Source: an uncultured Kiritimatiellota bacterium (lineage in GTDB: Bacteria; Verrucomicrobiota; Kiritimatiellia; RFP12; DVOR01). Taken from it: a stretch of DNA of 55,049 bases. The notes beneath the pieces were generated by a model that ran no database searches, was not told the origin of the DNA, and saw nothing but the letters and a program-made list of their open reading frames with translations. Shown piece by piece: positions 16,719 to 24,703 of the stretch. A program made the position numbers and the translations under genes. How positions within the stretch are numbered: position 1 is the first letter of the stretch; each line of letters starts with the position of its first letter. The stretch is taken from NCBI GenBank assembly GCA_944391085.1, contig CALXSE010000014.1, positions 1 through 55,049 of the forward strand, given 5' to 3'.

Positions 16719-16749
16719 GAGGCCGCAGAACCCTACGGAGGACGGAGAC

Positions 16750-17709
16750 ATGATGAAACGCCTTTCCCTTTTGGCGGCCTGCGCCGCCCTGGCCCTGGCC
16801 GGCTGCGGCGACGAGGCCGTCGCCGAGCGCGAGCGCGCCGAACGCGCCAACGCCCTCTTCGCCGAGGCCGTCGCCGCCGCCGAGCGCGGGGACGACGCCG
16901 GCGCCGAGGCCCTCTACCGCCGCCTGCTCACCCAGGACGGCGCCAACGCCGCCGCACACCTCAACCTCGCCATCCTCCAGCACGACGCCCGCAAGGACTA
17001 CGCCGAGGCCATCCACCACTACCGCTGGTACCTCGACCTCCAGCCCAAATCCGAGAAGGCCGCCATGGTGCGCGACCGCATCGCCGCCGCCCGCACCCTC
17101 CTCACCACCCAGCTCGCCGCCGACGCCCTCGCCCGCGAACGCCAAAGCCTCGACGCCGAGCGCGACGGCCTCCGTGCCCAGATCCGGGCCCTCGACGCCA
17201 CCGCCGCCGACCTCCGCGCCCAAATCCGCGAGCGGGACGACGCCGTCGCCGACCTCGAGGGCCGCGTCCGCACCCTCCAGCGCCTCGTCGACGCCATGAA
17301 GGCCGCCGACGCCCAAAGCCAGGCCCAGGCCCAGGAACGCCTCGACGGCGCCCAGGCCGCCGCCGGGGAGACCCCGCCCGAAGAGCCCCCGCCCGAGGAT
17401 TCCTCCGCCCTCATCAAGGCCATCCGCCTCGACGCCCAGCGCATGATCGAGGAGCCCGACGGCGGCCAGGCCGCCGAGAACGCCGCCACCCGCCAGGCCG
17501 TCGAAGGCCAGGCCGACGAGCCCCCCCTCGCCGCCAGCCCCGTCCCCGGGCGCCGCTACCTCGTCCGCCCCGGGGACACCCTCTCGCGCATCGCCCGCGA
17601 GGCCTACGACGGCAACGCCGCCCGCTGGACGGCCATCCGCGACGCCAACCGCGCCACCCTCAACCCCGACGGCCGCCTCCGCGTCGGCCAGACCCTCTAC
17701 ATCCCCTGA
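16750..17709 (+). CDS. LysM lipoprotein with TPR-like and coiled-coil regions
   Basis: 319 residues. A lipoprotein signal peptide, LSLLAACAALALAGC, ends in a lipobox cysteine. Residues about 30-110 resemble tetratricopeptide repeats (AVAAAERGDDAGAEALYRRLL, then AAAHLNLAILQHDARKDYAEAIHHYRWYLDL). A coiled coil follows (about 125-200), then an acidic/proline linker and a C-terminal LysM domain (YLVRPGDTLSRIAREAYDGNAARWTAIRDAN, ending GQTLYIP). LysM binds peptidoglycan, so the protein probably bridges membrane and wall. A second ATG follows directly after the first; ribosome binding sites support 16750. It is the first gene of a four-gene plus operon. Confidence 0.85.
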   Translation: MMKRLSLLAACAALALAGCGDEAVAERERAERANALFAEAVAAAERGDDAGAEALYRRLLTQDGANAAAHLNLAILQHDARKDYAEAIHHYRWYLDLQPKSEKAAMVRDRIAAARTLLTTQLAADALARERQSLDAERDGLRAQIRALDATAADLRAQIRERDDAVADLEGRVRTLQRLVDAMKAADAQSQAQAQERLDGAQAAAGETPPEEPPPEDSSALIKAIRLDAQRMIEEPDGGQAAENAATRQAVEGQADEPPLAASPVPGRRYLVRPGDTLSRIAREAYDGNAARWTAIRDANRATLNPDGRLRVGQTLYIP

Positions 17710-17712
17710 CCC

Positions 17713-17991
17713 ATGCGCCGCCTCCGCCGCAAAAAGGACGTCTCCTTCCACCGCCCCCAAAGCGAGGCCTTCCGCCTCGACACCCGCGACGTCGAGGAAG
17801 GCGCCCCCTTCTGGGCCACGCTCCTGCGTCGGCGCCCCAGGCGCGACGCCCTCACCCGCTACATCGCCGCCGGCGGCACCCGCGACGCCCGCGACGACGG
17901 CCAGGACGCCCGCCTCCGCCGCTCCTGGCGCCGCTTCTCCGTCGCCTTCGCGGCGCTCGCCCTCGCCTGGGCGCTGGGGGCCTGGCTGTGA
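17713..17991 (+). CDS. small protein with one C-terminal membrane segment
   Basis: 92 residues. The N-terminal two-thirds are very basic (RRLRRKKDVSF, RRRPRRDALTRYIAAGG), and the end FSVAFAALALAWALGAWL is one hydrophobic segment, giving a tail-anchored or C-terminally anchored topology. It starts 3 bases after the LysM gene, and its stop overlaps the nspC GTG (GTGA), so it is embedded in the operon and very likely translated. No family recognised. Confidence 0.65.
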   Translation: MRRLRRKKDVSFHRPQSEAFRLDTRDVEEGAPFWATLLRRRPRRDALTRYIAAGGTRDARDDGQDARLRRSWRRFSVAFAALALAWALGAWL

Positions 17992-19163
17992 GCGCGCCGC
18001 CCGAGACCCCCGCCTTCGTGGTGGACGTCGAGGCCCTCCGCCGCAACGCCGCCATCCTCCGCCGGGTGGCCGAGGAATCCGGCGCGCACCTCCTCCTGGC
18101 CCTCAAGGCCTTCTCCATGCCCGCGGCCTTCCCCTTCCTCTACGCCGAGGGCACCTGCGCCAGCAGCGTCCACGAGACGATCCTCGGCGGCGAGTTCGGC
18201 GGCGAGCGCCACGCCTTCGCCGCCGCCTTCTCCGGGCGAGAGATGGCCGCGCTCCTCGACGCCGGGCTCAACCACGTCACCCTCAACTCCTTCGCCCAGC
18301 TGGCCCAATGGCGCCGCGTCGCCGCCGCGCACCCCCACGGCGCGGAGGTCGCCGTCGGCCTGCGCGTCAACCCCGAGCACTCCGAGGGCCAGACGCCGCT
18401 CTACGACCCCTGCGCCCCCCACTCCCGCCTCGGCATCCGCCGCGCCGCCTTCGCCGGGCAGGATCTCACGGGCGTCACCGGGCTCCACTGCCACAACCTC
18501 TGCGAGCAGAACGCCGACTGCTTCGCCCGCACCCTCGCGGCCATCGAGGACAAGTTCGGCGACCTCCTCCCGCGCGTCTCCTGGTTCAACTTCGGCGGCG
18601 GCCACCACATCACCCGCGCCGACTACGACCGCGGCCTGCTGGTGCGCACCCTCCGCGCCTTCCGCGCGCGGCACCCCCACATCCGCTGTTACCTCGAGCC
18701 CGGCGAGGCCCACGTCCTCAACGCCGGCGCCTTCGTCTGCACCGTCCTCGACGTGGTGGAGAACGACGGCCCCATCGCCATCCTCGACGGCTCGGCCGCC
18801 TGCCACACCCCGGACGTCATCGAGATGCCCTACACCCCGCGGGCCTTCCTCGACCCCGCCTGGGACGGCGCCGCCGCGCCCCGCCCCGGCGCCCTGCGCG
18901 CGGGCAAACCCGGGGAAAAGCCCCACGGCGTGCGCCTGGCCGGCCCCAGCTGCCTGGCCGGAGACGTCTTCGGCGACTACTCCTTCGACCGGCCCCTCGC
19001 GCCCGGCGACCGCGTCATCTTCGAGGACATGGCCCTCTACACGATGGTCAAGACCAACACCTTCAACGGCATCCGCCTGCCCTCCCTCTGGCTGCGCCAG
19101 GGCCCCGGCGACTTCACCCTTGTGCGCAGCTTCGGGTACGGCGACTTCCGGTCGCGCCTCTGA
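17988..19163 (+). CDS. nspC: carboxynorspermidine/carboxyspermidine decarboxylase
   Basis: 391 residues, alanine-racemase-fold PLP enzyme. It decarboxylates carboxynorspermidine or carboxyspermidine, the last step of the alternative polyamine route. The PLP lysine lies in LLLALKAFSMP, with GLRVNPEHSEGQTPLYDPCAPHSRLG, the WFNFGGGHHITRADYD glycine loop, EPGEAHVLNAGAFVCTVLDVVEND, and the late catalytic cysteine region GPSCLAGDVFGDY, all as in NspC. The start is GTG, overlapping the preceding stop by 4 bases. The dehydrogenase for the step before lies 18 kb away at 37152-38351, so the pathway is split between two operons. Confidence 0.94.
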   Translation: MSAPPETPAFVVDVEALRRNAAILRRVAEESGAHLLLALKAFSMPAAFPFLYAEGTCASSVHETILGGEFGGERHAFAAAFSGREMAALLDAGLNHVTLNSFAQLAQWRRVAAAHPHGAEVAVGLRVNPEHSEGQTPLYDPCAPHSRLGIRRAAFAGQDLTGVTGLHCHNLCEQNADCFARTLAAIEDKFGDLLPRVSWFNFGGGHHITRADYDRGLLVRTLRAFRARHPHIRCYLEPGEAHVLNAGAFVCTVLDVVENDGPIAILDGSAACHTPDVIEMPYTPRAFLDPAWDGAAAPRPGALRAGKPGEKPHGVRLAGPSCLAGDVFGDYSFDRPLAPGDRVIFEDMALYTMVKTNTFNGIRLPSLWLRQGPGDFTLVRSFGYGDFRSRL

Positions 19164-19175
19164 GAGGAGTCCCGC

Positions 19176-21101
19176 ATGAGAAAGACCCTCGCCCTCGCCA
19201 TTGCCCTCGCCTGCGCCCTCCCCCTCGCCGCGCAGGAGCAGGGCAAAATCGAGCTCCCCGCCCTCGAGCACGAGATCACCGGCCCCAACCACGTCTACGG
19301 GCGCGCCCTCGACCCCGAGGACCTCGGCCAGCGCGCCGTCATCCTCTGGAACATCTCCCGCTTCGTCGAGCCCGGCTACAACCGCCTCAAGGCCGCCGAA
19401 AGCGGCGACGACGAGGACAACGGCAACTACCGCCGCGACAACAACGACAAGGAGGAAGGCGGCCCCCAAGACCAGCTGCGCGAGGAAAGCCGCGCCATCC
19501 AGCGCGCCTCCAAGGGCGCCGTCAAGGACGGCCGCCTCCTCGTCATCGCCGTCGACCCCCAGCCCGCCGACCCCGAGCTCCGCCGCTTCCGCACCGACGC
19601 CATCCGCGAGCTCAAGCCCTACTTCCCCGTCTACGCCATCGACGCCGCCTCGCAATACTACGACGCCTCCGGCAAGCACCGCGGCATGATCTCCGACCTC
19701 AAGACCTTCGCCGAGGGCAACCGCCTCACCGACCTCCTCGCCGAAACGCCAGACTACCTCCCCGGCCGCATCATCACCTTCAAGACCAAGAAGATGGAAT
19801 CCCTCTCCAAGCGCTTCGTCGAAGGCAAGAACATCGAGCAGCCCCTCAAGCAGCTCCGCGCCGCCGCCGCGGGCTCCGGGGACAAGGCCGAGGAGGCCCG
19901 GCGGATGCTCGCCGCCGTCGAGGCCCACCTCGAAGGGATGTCCGCCGCCATCGACGCCGACCTCAAGGCCGCGCCCTCGCGCGCCCTCATGCGCATCGAA
20001 ATCCTCATGAAGACCTCCCCCGCCGCCGGTGCGCGCTACGCCGCCGCACGCAATGCCCTGCGCAACACCCCCGCCGTCCGCCAGCTCGCCCGCGCCCGCG
20101 AGTTCCTCCACAAGGCCAACCACGGCGAGGTCGGCCGCGGCGACACCGGCCGCCAGGCCGACGCCTTCGCCAAGGCCCTCTCCGCCATGGCCAAGAACCC
20201 CAATGCCTCCATCGCCGCCGAGGCCGCCGAGCTCGCCGCCGCCATGGAGCCCTACTCCGCCGCCGCCCTCGCCGCCCAGCAGGACAAGCTCCACGACGAG
20301 ATCGCCGCCCGCCGCAAGGCCCGCGACGAGGCCCGCAAGCGCCGCGCGCAGGAGCAGCGCGACCGCCGCGCCGGGCGCGCCGCCAAGGACGACAGGGAGG
20401 ACGACGCCCCCGCCGCCAAGCGCGACACCGCCGGCTCCGTCCTCGCCGCCAGGGCCGGCGACGGCGTCCTCGCCCCCCTCCTGCCAGACCTCAACCGCCT
20501 TGACGACGCCACCTGCAACTATGAGCGCCTCCGCGAGGACTACGCCCGCCACGGCGAGGCGACCGGCGAGCGCGCCGCCGCCGCCAAGGCCGCCATCGAC
20601 GCCATCAACGCCACCGCCGCGGAATACCAGGCCGAGCTCACCGCCATCCAAAAGGAAAGCCGCCCCCTCGACCTCTATTCCACGCGCGACTGGGAGAAGA
20701 TCCTCACCGTCAACTACCCCTCCCTCCAGCGCACCCCGGCCGGCTCCGTCGCCATCAAGATGCTCCGGGATTCCGAGCTCCGCGCCATCCACGGCGTCTA
20801 TGACGACATCCTCAAGGCCAGCCCCGACCGCGAGGAGGGCGAAAGCAACGAGGACTACGCCGTCGCCAAGACCCAGTACCTCCAGTCCAAGCTCCGCGCC
20901 CTGCGCAAATACCGCGCCACCCGCTCCGCCTTCGGCCGCATGGCCGCCGCCCAGCTCAACGCCCTGGGCTACTCCGACGAGGGCATCCAGGGCAAGCTCA
21001 ACGCGCTCGACACCCAGCTCAAGGAGCAGAAGAAGGCCGCCAAGGAGGCCAAGAAGGCCCGCGAGGAGGCCGAAAAGGAAGCCCGCCGCAACCGCGATTG
21101 A
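19176..21101 (+). CDS. large secreted charged protein with possible degenerate thioredoxin-like domain
   Basis: 641 residues. A signal peptide (LALAIALACALPLAAQ) precedes a segment GPNHVYGRALDPEDLGQRAVILWNISRF, whose layout recalls the opening of thioredoxin-like domains, but no CxxC follows. A strand like DGRLLVIAVDPQP and a later PGRIITFKTKKMESL fit that fold. From about residue 240 it becomes helical and highly charged, with long Glu/Lys/Arg/Ala coiled-coil runs, and ends KKAREEAEKEARRNRD. It follows nspC by 12 bases with a GAGGAG ribosome binding site and is the last gene before a strong terminator. No family recognised; a periplasmic redox-inactive scaffold is a guess. Confidence 0.65.
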   Translation: MRKTLALAIALACALPLAAQEQGKIELPALEHEITGPNHVYGRALDPEDLGQRAVILWNISRFVEPGYNRLKAAESGDDEDNGNYRRDNNDKEEGGPQDQLREESRAIQRASKGAVKDGRLLVIAVDPQPADPELRRFRTDAIRELKPYFPVYAIDAASQYYDASGKHRGMISDLKTFAEGNRLTDLLAETPDYLPGRIITFKTKKMESLSKRFVEGKNIEQPLKQLRAAAAGSGDKAEEARRMLAAVEAHLEGMSAAIDADLKAAPSRALMRIEILMKTSPAAGARYAAARNALRNTPAVRQLARAREFLHKANHGEVGRGDTGRQADAFAKALSAMAKNPNASIAAEAAELAAAMEPYSAAALAAQQDKLHDEIAARRKARDEARKRRAQEQRDRRAGRAAKDDREDDAPAAKRDTAGSVLAARAGDGVLAPLLPDLNRLDDATCNYERLREDYARHGEATGERAAAAKAAIDAINATAAEYQAELTAIQKESRPLDLYSTRDWEKILTVNYPSLQRTPAGSVAIKMLRDSELRAIHGVYDDILKASPDREEGESNEDYAVAKTQYLQSKLRALRKYRATRSAFGRMAAAQLNALGYSDEGIQGKLNALDTQLKEQKKAAKEAKKAREEAEKEARRNRD

Positions 21102-21182
21102 GCCCGGGCGGAGGCGGGCTTGCCCAAGGAGACAGGCGCCCGCGGACGGCCCGGGGAACCCGCGCCCATCATCCGACCACTC

Positions 21183-21211
21183 GCCGCCCGCGCCGCGGGC
21201 GGCTTTGTTTT
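21183..21211 (+). terminator. intrinsic terminator of the LysM-nspC operon
   Basis: A perfect 9-bp stem (21183-21191 with 21195-21203, loop of 3) is followed by TTTGTTTT. It ends the plus-strand operon ahead of the convergent gtrA gene. Confidence 0.85.
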
Positions 21212-21240
21212 CATCCCCCCCCCCGTGGGCCCGGCGGCGC

Positions 21241-21699
21241 TCAGAAGACCCAGAACTTGGCGATGAAGTAGTTGAGGGCGATTTCGAGGAGGGTGACGAT
21301 GAGGTTGATGATCTCGGGCCACCAGCCGTAGTCGGATTTGACGCGGGCCTTGTCGCGGAGGTCCCAGCGGAGCATCCTGTCGATGACCCACCACATGAGC
21401 GCGACGGTGAGGACAGCGGTGGCGATGCGGCTGGAGTACATCTTCCAGGCCGATTCCCAGAAGCCGGAGTCGGTGCCAGAGAAGGCGAGCCACCGCATGA
21501 GCAGGAAGGCGACCGTGGCGGCGGCGAACCAGCTGAGGCATTTGCTGGGGACGTTGCCGAGGCCGCATTTGCGGAAGAGCACGGAGTAGCCGACGAAGCT
21601 GACGGCGGTGGAGCAGACCCCGGCGAAGAGGTACCAGAAGAGCTCCCAGAAGAGCGCCGGCGGCATGACGAGGGAAATCAACGCGTTGAGTGCATCCAT
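21241..21699 (-). CDS. GtrA-like four-helix membrane protein
   Basis: 152 residues with four hydrophobic segments. The pattern LFWYLFAGVCSTAVSFVGYSVLF at the start and LLEIALNYFIAKFWVF at the end is that of GtrA-like proteins, small membrane proteins thought to move lipid-linked sugars across the cytoplasmic membrane. It is the last gene behind nanA and an AGE epimerase, separated by 96 bases, without a clear ribosome binding site. A role in placing a sugar such as sialic acid or ManNAc on a cell-surface glycan is possible but unproven. Confidence 0.75.
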   Translation of the reverse strand: MDALNALISLVMPPALFWELFWYLFAGVCSTAVSFVGYSVLFRKCGLGNVPSKCLSWFAAATVAFLLMRWLAFSGTDSGFWESAWKMYSSRIATAVLTVALMWWVIDRMLRWDLRDKARVKSDYGWWPEIINLIVTLLEIALNYFIAKFWVF

Positions 21700-21795
21700 G
21701 GGGTGCCCGTCAGGCTGGGGGGTGAAGGGGAGGTGGGCGCCCGCGGCCAGGGGCCCGGCCGCCCCGTGGGGAGGCCGGGCGTCCCGCCGGCCGCG

Positions 21796-22992
21796 TCAAT
21801 CGCGGCTGACGAGGTTGAGCGGGCCGTCCTTGAGGAGCTCGCGGCAGATCTGCCAGCATTCGTACTGCATCCGGGGGACGTGGAAGCAGCCTTTGAAGAG
21901 GTTGCCTTTGATGTCGGAGCAGACGCGGCCGTCGCGGGAGAGGTAGCCGAACCAGTCGCCGTATTCCCGGTCGGGGAAGTGGACGTGGGTCCAATCGTGG
22001 GCGAGGGTGTGCCATTTGGCGTACTTCTCGGAGCCGGTGATCTGGTAGGCCAGGAGGGTGGCGATGCAGACCTCGTTGTGGGGCCACCAGAACTTCATGT
22101 CCTGCCAGTACTCGCTGACGGGGTTGTTGTAGACGTCGCGGTAGTAGAGGATGCCGCCGTATTCCTTGTCCCAGCCGCGCTCCCAGGACCAGTCGAGCAT
22201 GTCCAGGCCGATGTTGAGGTAGTCCAGGCGGCCGCGGCGCTTGCCCTCCTTCATGATGAACCAGGCGCCCTCGATGGCGTGGCCGGGGTTGAGGGTGCGC
22301 TCGTCGATGTGGTCGATGATCTGCCCCTCGGGCGAGACGGTCTCCATGACGCAGCGGATGTCGGGCTTGAGGTGGTAGCGCACGATGTCGGCGATGGCCT
22401 GGTCGATGCGTTGCTCGGCCTCCTCGTAGCCGATGCTCTCGCGGAGGCGCTGGCAGGTGGAGATGTTGATCATGGGGTGGCCGAGGCCGCGGGTGGGGCG
22501 CACGCCGGTGAACTTGGGCGGGGTGTCGACGTGGTCGCCGTAGAGCTTGTAGGTCTGGCGGGCGAGGTCGGCGTATTCCTCGGAGCCGGTGAGGCGGGCA
22601 TACTCGCCGTAGGCGATGCAGGCGAAGCTCTCGGAGAAGGCGTAGCGGCGCTTGCGGATGGGGTCGCCGCGGCGGGTCATGTGGAAGTACATGCGCCCGT
22701 CCGCGGGGTCGTAGCAATACTTGCGGAGAAACTCCAGGGTGCCCTTGGCGGCGGCCTCCCAGTCGGGGCGGCGCTCGACGTGGTTGCAGAGGAAGCCGAG
22801 CATCCAGGCGAAGCGGCCCTGCTGCCAGACGCCCTTGTCGTCGTCGATGCGGTTGCCCTTGCGGTCGACGCCGGTCATGATGCCGCCATATTCCCTGTCC
22901 CACCCGTGTTCCATCCAGAAGGGGACGGTGTCGCAGAGCAGGCCGTCGTGGTAGACGGCCTCGAGCTGTTGGAGGCGTTCGGTGCTGAGCAT
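21796..22992 (-). CDS. N-acylglucosamine 2-epimerase family protein
   Basis: 398 residues, (alpha/alpha)6 barrel. Typical AGE segments are MEHGWDREYGGIMTGVDRKG, WQQGRFAWMLGFLCNHV, FAYGEYARL-like repeats, LNPGHAIEGAWFIMKEGKR and KFWWPHNEVCIATLLAYQ, which contain the family's conserved histidines and Trp/Arg residues. It starts 11 bases after nanA, so it most likely interconverts ManNAc and GlcNAc after sialic acid cleavage, taking the place of NanE. Other AGE members act on mannose or cellobiose, so substrate is inferred from context only. Confidence 0.9.
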   Translation of the reverse strand: MLSTERLQQLEAVYHDGLLCDTVPFWMEHGWDREYGGIMTGVDRKGNRIDDDKGVWQQGRFAWMLGFLCNHVERRPDWEAAAKGTLEFLRKYCYDPADGRMYFHMTRRGDPIRKRRYAFSESFACIAYGEYARLTGSEEYADLARQTYKLYGDHVDTPPKFTGVRPTRGLGHPMINISTCQRLRESIGYEEAEQRIDQAIADIVRYHLKPDIRCVMETVSPEGQIIDHIDERTLNPGHAIEGAWFIMKEGKRRGRLDYLNIGLDMLDWSWERGWDKEYGGILYYRDVYNNPVSEYWQDMKFWWPHNEVCIATLLAYQITGSEKYAKWHTLAHDWTHVHFPDREYGDWFGYLSRDGRVCSDIKGNLFKGCFHVPRMQYECWQICRELLKDGPLNLVSRD

Positions 22993-23003
22993 GGGGGGCT
23001 CCT

Positions 23004-23894
23004 TTACTCGGCGAGGATGGCGGCAACGGTGTCGGCGCAGTCCTTGCGCTGCTCGGGGGTGAGGTTGGTGAGGGGCGGGCGCACGGTGGGCATGTCCAGG
23101 CCGTGGATGGCCATCATGGCCTTGCCGCCGACGACGCCGCCGTATTTGACGAGGAGGTCGACGATGCGGCAGACCTTGGCCATGCCGCGGTCGATGGCCG
23201 CCTGGTCGCCCTGACGGTAGGCCTCCCAGATGGCGTAGTAGAGGGGCGCGGCGTAGTTGTAGGTGGAGCCGATGGCGGATTTGGCGCCGCAGGCGAGCGC
23301 GCCGGCGAACCATTCGTCGATGCCCCAGGTGATGTCATACTTCCCGCCGCAGGCGCGCAGGCAGCGCTGGAACATGTAAAGGTCGGGGTAGTTGAACTTG
23401 ATGCCGGCGAGCTGCGGGATGCGGCCGTCGGCCTTGACAAGGAACTGCTCCATGTCGAAGTTCACGCCGCTCATCGAGGTGTGGTAATAATAGAAGGGCA
23501 ATTCCGGCGCGGCCACGAGCACGGCGTTGATGTAGTCGATGAGCGCGTCGATGGAGCCGGGGCGGAAGAAGTTCGGCGGGACGATCGAGGTGGCGCCGAC
23601 GCCGCACTCCTGCGCGGCGGCCGCCAGCTCCCGCGCGTCGGCGATGGAAAGCGCGCCCACGTGCGCGATGAGGAACAGGTGGCCCTGGGCGGCGTCGACC
23701 CACGCCTTCATCACCTGCTTGCGCTCCTCCACCGAGCAGCAGATGCCCTCGCCCGTGGTGCCGCAGATGTAGGCGCCGATGACCTTCTGCTTCAACAACG
23801 TCTCCACCTGCCTGGGGATCAGATCCAGGTTCACGGAGCCGTCCTCATGAAACGGCGTGTGGGGGGCGGCGATCAAACCTTCGAGTTTCTTCAT
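23004..23894 (-). CDS. nanA: N-acetylneuraminate lyase
   Basis: 296 residues, class I aldolase barrel of the DapA/NanA superfamily. It splits sialic acid into ManNAc and pyruvate. The pyruvate loop is YICGTTGEG (typical of NanA: GSTGE), the catalytic tyrosine is in LPFYYYHTSMSGVN and the Schiff-base lysine in LAGIKFNYPDLYMFQR. The F-Y-Y-Y-H and K-F-N-Y-x-D contexts favour NAL over dihydrodipicolinate synthase. I choose the ATG giving MKKLEGLIAAPHTPF; an upstream ATG adds 8 residues that do not fit the family. It has its own promoter and leads nanA-AGE-gtrA. Confidence 0.92.
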   Translation of the reverse strand: MKKLEGLIAAPHTPFHEDGSVNLDLIPRQVETLLKQKVIGAYICGTTGEGICCSVEERKQVMKAWVDAAQGHLFLIAHVGALSIADARELAAAAQECGVGATSIVPPNFFRPGSIDALIDYINAVLVAAPELPFYYYHTSMSGVNFDMEQFLVKADGRIPQLAGIKFNYPDLYMFQRCLRACGGKYDITWGIDEWFAGALACGAKSAIGSTYNYAAPLYYAIWEAYRQGDQAAIDRGMAKVCRIVDLLVKYGGVVGGKAMMAIHGLDMPTVRPPLTNLTPEQRKDCADTVAAILAE

Positions 23895-23927
23895 GGCTGT
23901 CTCCGAAACGGGTTCCAAGATGGTTTT

Positions 23928-23956
23928 ATTGTACCCCTATTCCCGCTCCCGCGCAA
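23928..23956 (-). promoter_or_regulatory. nanA promoter
   Basis: Minus strand: -35 TTGCGC (23951-23956), 17-base spacer, -10 TACAAT (23928-23933). Unlike most others here it has no TG before the -10, which may make it depend on the -35 or on an activator. Predicted leader about 27 bases. Confidence 0.6.
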
Positions 23957-24009
23957 GTGCCCGCCCCCACCCCATCCAGGCGGGCGCAGGGCACGGCAGC
24001 CGGGGCCCG

Positions 24010-24642
24010 TCAAGGGGCTTTCCCCGCCTGGGCCGCGGTGGGAAGCCAACGCCGGCGGAAGTCCTGCCAGGCGCGGGCCGGCAACGGAAGCAACCCGTCG
24101 ACGGCAAGCGGGCGCGGCGTCAGCCGTTGGCGCAAGGGACACGACTTGGGGATGAGCAGGTAGGCGTTGATGGGGGAGACGTAATCTTCCAAGGCCTGCT
24201 CGCGGTCTATCCCCGGGTTTTCCTGGATGGCAAGCCCGTTCTCGGCGAAGAGCACGCCCAACGAATAGACGTCGGCCCGTTCCGGATAGACGTGCCGGTT
24301 GCGCCGATAAAGCCGCCGCGTCTCATCGGTGTCAAGGAAGGCCTGAGCAGAAACGATGCGCAGACCCTGAACCTCTTGCGGCGCGGCGGCGAGGAGCGTG
24401 CGGAAATCCAGCGCGACGAGCCACCTGCTGAGGTTCTCCGGGGCCTTCATGGCCCAGGGGATGGCCACGCAGAGCGCCCAGACGGAAAAGAGCAGGCAGG
24501 CGGCCCGCCGCCCCAGGCGGAACCCGCCCTCCCACAACGCCAGGCAGGCGAAGAGCCCGACCAGGGGCAAGGCCGGGGCGTAACGGACGTAGCCATAGGT
24601 TTTGCTTGGGCAGAGCAGGGACGAAAGCAGCAGGACGCCCAT
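24010..24642 (-). pseudogene. C-terminal remnant of a multi-pass membrane protein
   Basis: About 210 residues from the first plausible ATG. Two or three hydrophobic segments at the start (MGVLLLSSLLCP, YAPALPLVGLFACLALWE, AACLLFSVWALCVAIPWAM) are followed by a soluble tail of about 130 residues. The motif SKTYGYVRYAPALPLVGLF resembles EKMVGYVRYVPQLWMLPVL late in the large membrane protein at 44275-46554, which has many more segments before this point. So this looks like the end of such a protein whose front has been lost, directly behind murJ. The reading frame is intact, so a short functional protein is possible. Confidence 0.5.
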
Positions 24643-24703
24643 CGGCGCCAGCCAGCGGCGGGCGCCCGCCGCTTCAGGGGAAGCGTTTGCCGCGAGGGCG
24701 CCC

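Noticed and set aside
13507..16749. 1400-codon plus-strand frame covering the pil ATPase genes
   Set aside because: The part before 16750 is the reverse complement of intact pilT and pilB genes, with low-complexity Gly/Asp/Val composition. Only the LysM portion is real.
16633..17760. N-terminal extension of the pilB frame antisense to the LysM gene
   Set aside because: It conflicts with a lipoprotein gene that has its own promoter and ribosome binding site; the GTG at 16632 is well supported.
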